A DNA stretch of 64,000 bases from Symploca sp. SIO1C2 (GTDB lineage: Bacteria > Cyanobacteriota > Cyanobacteriia > Cyanobacteriales > Coleofasciculaceae): positions 1 to 64,000 of the forward strand of contig JAAHFP010000020.1 in NCBI GenBank assembly GCA_010672925.1, written 5' to 3'. Within the stretch, counting starts at the first letter, position 1. The number at the start of each line of letters is the position of its first letter. The notes under the pieces were generated by a model. The model saw only the letters and a program-made list of their open reading frames with translations. It searched no databases and had not been told where the DNA came from. Shown here one piece after another: positions 59,090 through 64,000 of the stretch. The translations under genes and the position numbers were made by a program.

Positions 59090-59438
59090 CCGTGATGCTG
59101 GCTATCTTTGGGATATGGTTCAAGCAATTAAAAATATTCAAGAATTTCTGGGTAATGTATCATACAACGATTATCTGGACAGTATTTTGCTCCAAAGTGC
59201 TGTAGAAAGACAGTTGGAAGTTCTCGGCGAAGCTGCACGTAGAATATCTGATGTTTTTCAACAAGCACATCCAGAAATTGACTGGCGTGGAACTATTGGC
59301 TTGAGAAATATTATTGCGCATCAGTATGACAAAGTTGAGCAAGAAACTCTTTGGGCAATAGTTCAATCAGAGCTTCCAGAGCTATTGAAGCTAATAGAAC
59401 CTTTATTGCCGCCTTTACCAGATAATGAATTGCAGTAG
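59082..59438 (+). CDS. hepT: HEPN-domain ribonuclease toxin
   Basis: This 118-aa helical protein has the HEPN catalytic motif R-x4-H as RNIIAHQY (about residues 84-91), in the typical context GLRNIIAHQYDKVEQETLWAIV. It is the toxin of the MNT/HEPN module and, when free, cleaves RNA. All key residues are present and the antitoxin gene directly upstream is intact, so this pair is probably functional. Confidence 0.9.
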   Translation: MNNRDAGYLWDMVQAIKNIQEFLGNVSYNDYLDSILLQSAVERQLEVLGEAARRISDVFQQAHPEIDWRGTIGLRNIIAHQYDKVEQETLWAIVQSELPELLKLIEPLLPPLPDNELQ

Positions 59439-59500
59439 CACAAGATCTAGGGCGGACATTCATTATGAGAAAGTCAGCATAAACATCCAGCAAGTTCATC

Positions 59501-60292
59501 CTATTCTATTTCATCGGGGTCAATTCCTGCCTCTCGTAAACGCTGAGCTAATCGTTCAGCACGTTGACTTTCTTGTTCGGCACGTTGACTTTCCTGTTCA
59601 GCACGTTGACTCTCTCGTTCAGCATCAGTGAGAATCCACTTACCTTCACTATCGTACCAACGTAGCCACTTTCTTTCTCGTTCTTCATATTTGCCCTGCC
59701 ATAATCCCAATCCTAACTGCAAATCTGGCAACCAAATTCGCTTCTGAGTCAATTCTAGTTTGCGGTAGTGGATACCATCTAATTGAAATGCTTGCAATTC
59801 ATTGGTGAGGCGATCAAATATAATGTAGTAAGGAATGGCTAAAATTTGCTCGTAAACTTCCCATTTTGTAGGAGGTTTTCGATTACGCTCTGTTTCTCCT
59901 AAATCCTCGGCACGGGTGCTGGGGGAAAGAAATTCGATCGCAACAGTCGGACGTATTCCTTCTTGCCAATTGACGTAGCTAAGACGCAACTCTTGCTCTT
60001 GGTAGAACCGTGATACTCCCAAAACAGCGAACCAGTCGGGACGTTTGTACCAAGTCGGATGTAGAGGATCGTAGTACAGATTTAAGTCGCTGGCAACAAA
60101 GGTGCGATTGCTTGGATAATGGGGAGGGCGAAACGTTGCTGAGCAAAGTTGTGCCTGCAACAGGTGAAATTGATCGGGCAAACCAGGTTCCTCCGGGTCT
60201 TCGCTAGGTAGATCATACATTGTGGGGAGGACTTCTTTCGGAGAGTGGGGAGGATTGATTTGCTGGGTAAAAGATTCAACTTTGACACTCAT
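59501..60292 (-). CDS. Uma2 family PD-(D/E)XK protein
   Basis: This 263-aa protein is a full-length Uma2 member. The core is FVASDLNLYYDP, then RPDWFAVLGV, RPTVAIEFLSPSTRAED (acidic and lysine-type positions of the nuclease fold) and IPYYIIFDRLTNELQAFQL. The C-terminus has three copies of a heptad-like unit ESQRAEQ (about residues 225-245), predicted to form a coiled coil. This is a common extension of cyanobacterial Uma2 proteins. The family is very abundant in this phylum and its cellular substrate is unknown. Confidence 0.85.
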   Translation of the reverse strand: MSVKVESFTQQINPPHSPKEVLPTMYDLPSEDPEEPGLPDQFHLLQAQLCSATFRPPHYPSNRTFVASDLNLYYDPLHPTWYKRPDWFAVLGVSRFYQEQELRLSYVNWQEGIRPTVAIEFLSPSTRAEDLGETERNRKPPTKWEVYEQILAIPYYIIFDRLTNELQAFQLDGIHYRKLELTQKRIWLPDLQLGLGLWQGKYEERERKWLRWYDSEGKWILTDAERESQRAEQESQRAEQESQRAERLAQRLREAGIDPDEIE

Positions 60293-60362
60293 GATTAATA
60301 CTCTCGCCGATATAAATTTGAGACTTTACTTTAACGATGTCCACCCTACGGTTTGTTGTGAC

Positions 60363-60611
60363 TCACTGTTGTCCCATCCCTGTAACGTGCCTCATGATGA
60401 TGTCAAGGGTTGCTTTGATTTGGCTTTGACCATGTTCTAATTTAGCTAACCGCTTCCTGGTTTCTTCCCTAAAAGACTCTATATCATCGGCTAAATATTC
60501 AAAGCCCTCTGAAATTCTCCCTTCTGGCTCTACATCCATTTCCAATGTCTTGAGTCTTTGCTCGAACAAGATTAGTTTTTGCTCTATCTGGGTTAATCTT
60601 TCTTCTGACAT
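60363..60611 (-). CDS. Small coiled-coil protein
   Basis: This 82-aa protein starts at the ATG at 60611; a GTG lies 9 bases upstream. It is almost entirely heptad-patterned (LTQIEQKLILFEQRLKTLEM; LAKLEHGQSQIKATLDIIMR). It has no other domain. It is located 70 bases upstream of the Uma2 gene on the same strand and may be co-transcribed with it. The function is unknown. Confidence 0.55.
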   Translation of the reverse strand: MSEERLTQIEQKLILFEQRLKTLEMDVEPEGRISEGFEYLADDIESFREETRKRLAKLEHGQSQIKATLDIIMRHVTGMGQQ

Positions 60612-60749
60612 TGTGCTCACTCAAGTTAAATGACTGAAGGGGTTTATATGGCGCACACTTTTCCCATTATAAAATAATACTACCACAAAATAATTGCCCT
60701 CAATACCAGAAATTGTGGTGAATCAGGAAAACTGCGCAGCAAACCAGAT

Positions 60750-60808
60750 CCCCGACTTCTCGGTTGAACCGGTTACCTGACAGTAAAAACCGAGAGAAGA
60801 AGTCGGGG
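60750..60808. repeat. Inverted repeat (CCCCGACTTCT)
   Basis: The arms CCCCGACTTCTCGGTT and AACCGAGA...AGAAGTCGGGG are complementary except for a two-base bulge. A similar CCCCGACTTCTCGGTTCAA occurs at 52327. It follows the DUF3352 stop on the minus strand but lacks a T-run. Confidence 0.75.
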
Positions 60809-60825
60809 CTCTGCGGAACCGAGAA

Positions 60826-62547
60826 CTAATCTAAACGGAAGAATAGATCGCTCCTTTGAATGCCATTATCGATACCGTAACTGCTCAGACTTAGCGATCG
60901 CAAATGGTCAAATAAGGGTTTTCCTACTAGCTCCAATACTCGCACAATTGGGAGCTGCTCTTTGAGGAAGGCTTCACTTTTTCTCCAGTCGATATACAAG
61001 TAGCCGTCATTGGCGCTAGGTAACGGAGCGATCGCTTCTTGGAAATTCTTATTGTTTAATAGAGAATTGCGTCTTTTCCCTAATGCTTGATCCATCGCAT
61101 CAACTGAACTGCTGAAAATTTCATAATCCCCTACCTCTGCATGAACTCCATAAACCTGTGCTTCTAACTTCATCAAGCTGTTTTTTTTATCAGATGTGGT
61201 CAACTTTGTCCAAACGGTAATGTTTTGTTCTCCTAGAGGCAAAATCCCTACACTCAGTCCCTGTTGCTTAGCAAGATTATCTAAATACTCAATAGACTCT
61301 TGAGCCGCTGCCTTGTCGGTTTTTTCGGCAACAAAAAGCCAATCGGGATTAGCTTTATCCCCACGAGGCAACTGTGAGATGGCGTATTCCCCTTGTACCC
61401 AACTGAAAATATCTTGAGGTAGTTGCACCTTCAAGTTAGACTGCAAACGGCTAAGGTATTGGTTCAGCAGTGCTTTGAGCAGTTCATCCCTTTCTGCTCC
61501 CGTAGACAGACGCTCCCAAAATTGATGCAAATCCTTACCAGCAACAGCTAAAGCACTAGAAGTTGGAATATACTCTAAGGCATTTACTGGCTCCTCCAAG
61601 ACTGGATTGAGACTAAGTTCACTTGGTTGAGTACCAACTAAAGCAGTTTTTGCCAGTAACCCCTGAGGATTCAAAGAAAGAGCCACAGCCAGAGTCTCTG
61701 CACCCTGCAAGCTATCTCGTACTAGGGTTGGTTGATGGGAAATCCAAGCCGCTAAAGCGGGGATATTGACAAAGCTGAGACCAATTCTCGGTTCGGTGAG
61801 GGTTTGTAATGTTTGCTGGTAGACACTATCATTATCTAAACTGAGACTGGCTGCTTGGACATTATTGATGGCAGCTTTCAATACCTTGGGATGATTAGCA
61901 AACAAGACAAAGCGATCGCCTACTACGGCACTGGTTAAAGTTTCTGGTATATTACTGGGGTTACTACCTAAAAGAGATGCTGCTACTGCTCCTAAGGGAC
62001 GGCGATAGATCAAGTTAACACCTTTGTACTGTTCAAAAGCAATATTTGCCATACCAGCAATCGCTTGCTTGGAATAGAACAGTTGCAGAAACTCCCGCGC
62101 TTTTTCTGCATCTTTGGTGGTAACGGCTAACAAGTACCCAGGTTGCAGATTATTTTCCGGGTTGCGGTCATAGTCTAGGGAAATTACCGCTAGAGTGATT
62201 TCATCCCCTAGCCAGGGTTGGATATCTCGCCGATAGTCTAAGTCAACACTGGCATTTTCCAGCAGACTTTTTTCCAGTTGGTTGAGTTGACCACGGGATT
62301 GCCGCCGATTCAAGGGTTTAGCTACTAGTTGCCGAAATTCCTCCAAACGATCCGGATTTACCAGCAGTGAGGTCATTACTGATGCCTGTTTCGGTACAAA
62401 AATAGCAGCAGCGGGTTTGGTTAGAGGCATTTCCCGCAGTAAATTCAGTGGACTCTGGGAAGTTAACCAGAAAAAGCCCCACCCAGCACTTAGCAGGAGT
62501 ACAATAACGATGGCGACCAGGGTAGAAAAAAACAAGCGTAACTTCAT
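60826..62547 (-). CDS. DUF3352 family membrane-anchored protein
   Basis: This 573-aa protein has an N-terminal transmembrane helix (LFFSTLVAIVIVLLLSAGWGFF, about residues 5-26) serving as anchor or uncleaved signal. The rest should face the periplasm or lumen. The large domain matches cyanobacterial DUF3352 proteins: AAAIFVPKQASVMTSLLVNPDRLE, WLGDEITLAVISLDYDRN and YGIDNGIQRSDLFFRLD at the C-terminus. No catalytic motif is known for the family. It appears monocistronic. An inverted repeat follows its stop. Confidence 0.83.
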   Translation of the reverse strand: MKLRLFFSTLVAIVIVLLLSAGWGFFWLTSQSPLNLLREMPLTKPAAAIFVPKQASVMTSLLVNPDRLEEFRQLVAKPLNRRQSRGQLNQLEKSLLENASVDLDYRRDIQPWLGDEITLAVISLDYDRNPENNLQPGYLLAVTTKDAEKAREFLQLFYSKQAIAGMANIAFEQYKGVNLIYRRPLGAVAASLLGSNPSNIPETLTSAVVGDRFVLFANHPKVLKAAINNVQAASLSLDNDSVYQQTLQTLTEPRIGLSFVNIPALAAWISHQPTLVRDSLQGAETLAVALSLNPQGLLAKTALVGTQPSELSLNPVLEEPVNALEYIPTSSALAVAGKDLHQFWERLSTGAERDELLKALLNQYLSRLQSNLKVQLPQDIFSWVQGEYAISQLPRGDKANPDWLFVAEKTDKAAAQESIEYLDNLAKQQGLSVGILPLGEQNITVWTKLTTSDKKNSLMKLEAQVYGVHAEVGDYEIFSSSVDAMDQALGKRRNSLLNNKNFQEAIAPLPSANDGYLYIDWRKSEAFLKEQLPIVRVLELVGKPLFDHLRSLSLSSYGIDNGIQRSDLFFRLD

Positions 62548-62989
62548 GATGGATTCCGAAGGCGTTTGAAGGCAATTAAGGGAGAATTTATTCCAATTCC
62601 ACGCTTAATTATAGGTTTGTTGTTTGTTATTTGTTGTTTGTTGTTTGTTGTTTGTTATTGGTTATTGGTCATTTGTACTAATGAATGGAGTACACTTGTT
62701 GGTGAAATCCCTTTATATAGGAACCGCCAAGGCGATTAGGACAAAGACAAGGGGCTTAAGCCCCTTGTTAACTAACTTGCCTTACTTGAGATATGTTTTA
62801 ACCGCCCTGGTGACTGCTATATCACGTCCTCTTCCCAATTCTCCATTCTCAATTCTCAATTCTCAATTCTCAATTCTCCCTTCTCCATCCATCGCTGGAG
62901 GTGCTGAGGGTTCTGGGGAAGCTAGTCTTGTCGAAAAATTGGGGTGATTTATTTCTTGGAGTTCCCAATACGAGAGGCAAATATTAACT
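62548..62989. other. Repeat-rich spacer between DUF3352 and CysQ-type genes
   Basis: TTGTTTGTTGTTTG-type repeats (about 62613-62662), the third copy of the CGCC-ended repeat (62715-62822) and CAATTCTC units (about 62840-62882) fill it. No gene was found. Confidence 0.7.
62715..62822. repeat. Repeat family with GATATAGCA-CGCC ends, copy 3
   Basis: The left end is TATATAGGAACCGCCAAGG, the central palindrome is ACAAGGGGCTTAAGCCCC and the right end is CCCTGGTGACTGCTATATC. About 107 bp, the longest of the three copies. Confidence 0.7.
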
Positions 62990-63976
62990 ATGTCCTACCA
63001 ACAAGAAAAGCAATTAGCAATTGCCGCAGTCACCGCTGCTGCTCAATTATGTGAGCAAGTACGACAGGAACAAGGTTCTTCCGCCATGAAAAAACCGGAT
63101 CGTAGTCCTGTGACGGTTGCTGATTTTGGAGCCCAGGCAGTAATCTGTCAGGCACTGGCATCGGCTTTTCCTGAGGATCCGGTAGTGGCGGAGGAAGACT
63201 CTGCTTTTTTGCGATCGCCTGCTAATATCGAGCAGTTGTCCCTAGTTACGAACTATGTTCAGGCTCAGATACCAAGTGCTACTACTGAAGATGTTACCAC
63301 TTGGATTGACCGGGGAAATGGAACAGTAGCGTCTCGATATTGGACTTTAGACCCGATTGATGGCACAAAAGGATATGTTCGAGGTGATCAATATGCGATC
63401 GCATTAGCACTAGTGGAAGAGGGGGAGTTGAAGTTGGGAATCATGGGTTGTCCGGCTTTACCGATTAATCTAACTCAACCGGATAGTGAAAAAGGGGTTA
63501 TTTTTGTGGCAGTTAAGGGTCAAGGTACAACCATGATTTCCCTTAAGGGAGGTGAACCCCAATCAATTGCTCTCACTAACACCGATGAAGTTGCTTCCCG
63601 ACGATTAATCGAGAGTGTGGAAGTAGAACATGGTAACGCAGCAGTGCAAAAAGCAGTTGTTCAAGATATTGGACTTATTCCCCCCTCCCTTCGGATCGAT
63701 TCTATGGCCAAGTATGGTGTAGTGGCAAGGGGTGAAGCGGCTTTGTATATCCGTTTGCCTTTGCCTCTTGCCTCGGAGAAAAGGCAGAATATTTGGGATC
63801 ATGCAGCAGGAACAATTGTGTTAGAAGAGGCTGGTGGCAGGGTAACGGATATGTATGGCAAGCCTTTAGACTTTTCTTGTGGTGCTAAGCTTTTCAATAA
63901 TCAGGGTATTATCGCTAGTAATGGGGAGATTCATGAGACAGTGCTAGCGGCTGTAGCACAGAGGATTAAGGAGTGA
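62990..63976 (+). CDS. 3'(2'),5'-bisphosphate nucleotidase (CysQ/HAL2 type)
   Basis: This 328-aa magnesium-dependent, lithium-sensitive phosphatase of the inositol monophosphatase superfamily removes the 3'-phosphate from PAP (and related PAPS), a by-product of sulfate assimilation. Motifs in order: VVAEEDS (about 64-70), TLDPIDGTKGYVRG (about 122-135, the metal-binding DPIDGT box), and IWDHAAGTIVLEEAGG (about 264-279, the WDHAAG box). The extra segment between the first and second motif is typical of the eukaryote/cyanobacterial HAL2 branch. ATG 62990 is preceded by a repeat-rich spacer. Confidence 0.92.
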   Translation: MSYQQEKQLAIAAVTAAAQLCEQVRQEQGSSAMKKPDRSPVTVADFGAQAVICQALASAFPEDPVVAEEDSAFLRSPANIEQLSLVTNYVQAQIPSATTEDVTTWIDRGNGTVASRYWTLDPIDGTKGYVRGDQYAIALALVEEGELKLGIMGCPALPINLTQPDSEKGVIFVAVKGQGTTMISLKGGEPQSIALTNTDEVASRRLIESVEVEHGNAAVQKAVVQDIGLIPPSLRIDSMAKYGVVARGEAALYIRLPLPLASEKRQNIWDHAAGTIVLEEAGGRVTDMYGKPLDFSCGAKLFNNQGIIASNGEIHETVLAAVAQRIKE

Positions 63977-64000
63977 TGTCTGCATAAGTTCTTTGCTATC

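Overview
The window reads as the chromosome of a filamentous cyanobacterium. HIP1 palindromes (GCGATCGC) are scattered through genes and spacers. Many spacers are made of short tandem 7-mer-type repeats. The families present (DUF928, DUF1822, CHASE2/CHAT, DUF3747, lumenal pentapeptide protein, DUF6887/DUF6888, Uma2, MNT/HEPN) are typical of that phylum. The genus cannot be named from the sequence alone. No phage, plasmid backbone or intact transposase was found.

Layout. 0-4.6 kb: small housekeeping or unknown genes, a two-repeat CRISPR remnant, a GT4 glycosyltransferase and tRNA-Ser(GCU). 4.7-9.8 kb: a lipoprotein solute-binding protein, a short DUF928 protein and a 950-aa two-partner-secretion (filamentous haemagglutinin type) exoprotein. 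10-29 kb: a two-gene Tc (toxin complex) locus, consisting of a fused TcB-TcC protein (RHS cocoon plus an unrecognised C-terminal payload) and a 3435-aa TcA-like protein. A GxxExxY gene bracketed by inverted repeats lies between the two. 29-32.5 kb: a membrane pentapeptide-repeat protein and a repeat-rich spacer. 32.5-37.9 kb: a collinear block of sigma-like factor, DUF1822, CHAT-CHASE2 and DUF928. 38.4-44.7 kb: a defence and toxin-antitoxin patch with an ATPase plus truncated DUF4276, DUF4160/DUF2442, a PIN fragment and partner, and a tight three-gene set (DUF262, DUF3696 ATPase, protein with a colicin-E3-like C-terminus). 44.8-52.2 kb: a TM2/SHOCT protein, PotC permease, DUF3747, GNAT, a metallophosphoesterase and an oligopeptide-binding lipoprotein. 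53.3-57.6 kb: two tandem metallophosphoesterase modules followed by four GAF domains, split by a frame change at an A9 run. 57.7-60.6 kb: Uma2 fragment, RHH protein, DUF6888/DUF6887, MNT/HEPN and Uma2. 60.8-64 kb: DUF3352 protein and CysQ-type phosphatase.

Systems. The TcA and TcB-C genes together hold every part of a Tc translocating toxin (pore and translocation channel, cocoon, self-cleaving payload). The sigma/DUF1822/CHAT-CHASE2/DUF928 block looks like one envelope-linked regulatory or protease module. The DUF928 plus exoprotein pair at 6.3-9.8 kb shares one of its families. The tandem phosphoesterase-GAF genes look like a ligand-sensing phosphodiesterase that is probably made as one polypeptide by frameshifting.

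Mobile repeats. At least three families of non-autonomous elements are present. One has 17-18 bp perfect terminal inverted repeats and 9-bp target duplications that I checked base by base at three insertions. Two of those insertions sit inside copies of a second element, at the same target site. Their interiors fold into four hairpins, the first of which differs between copies at five paired positions while pairing is kept.
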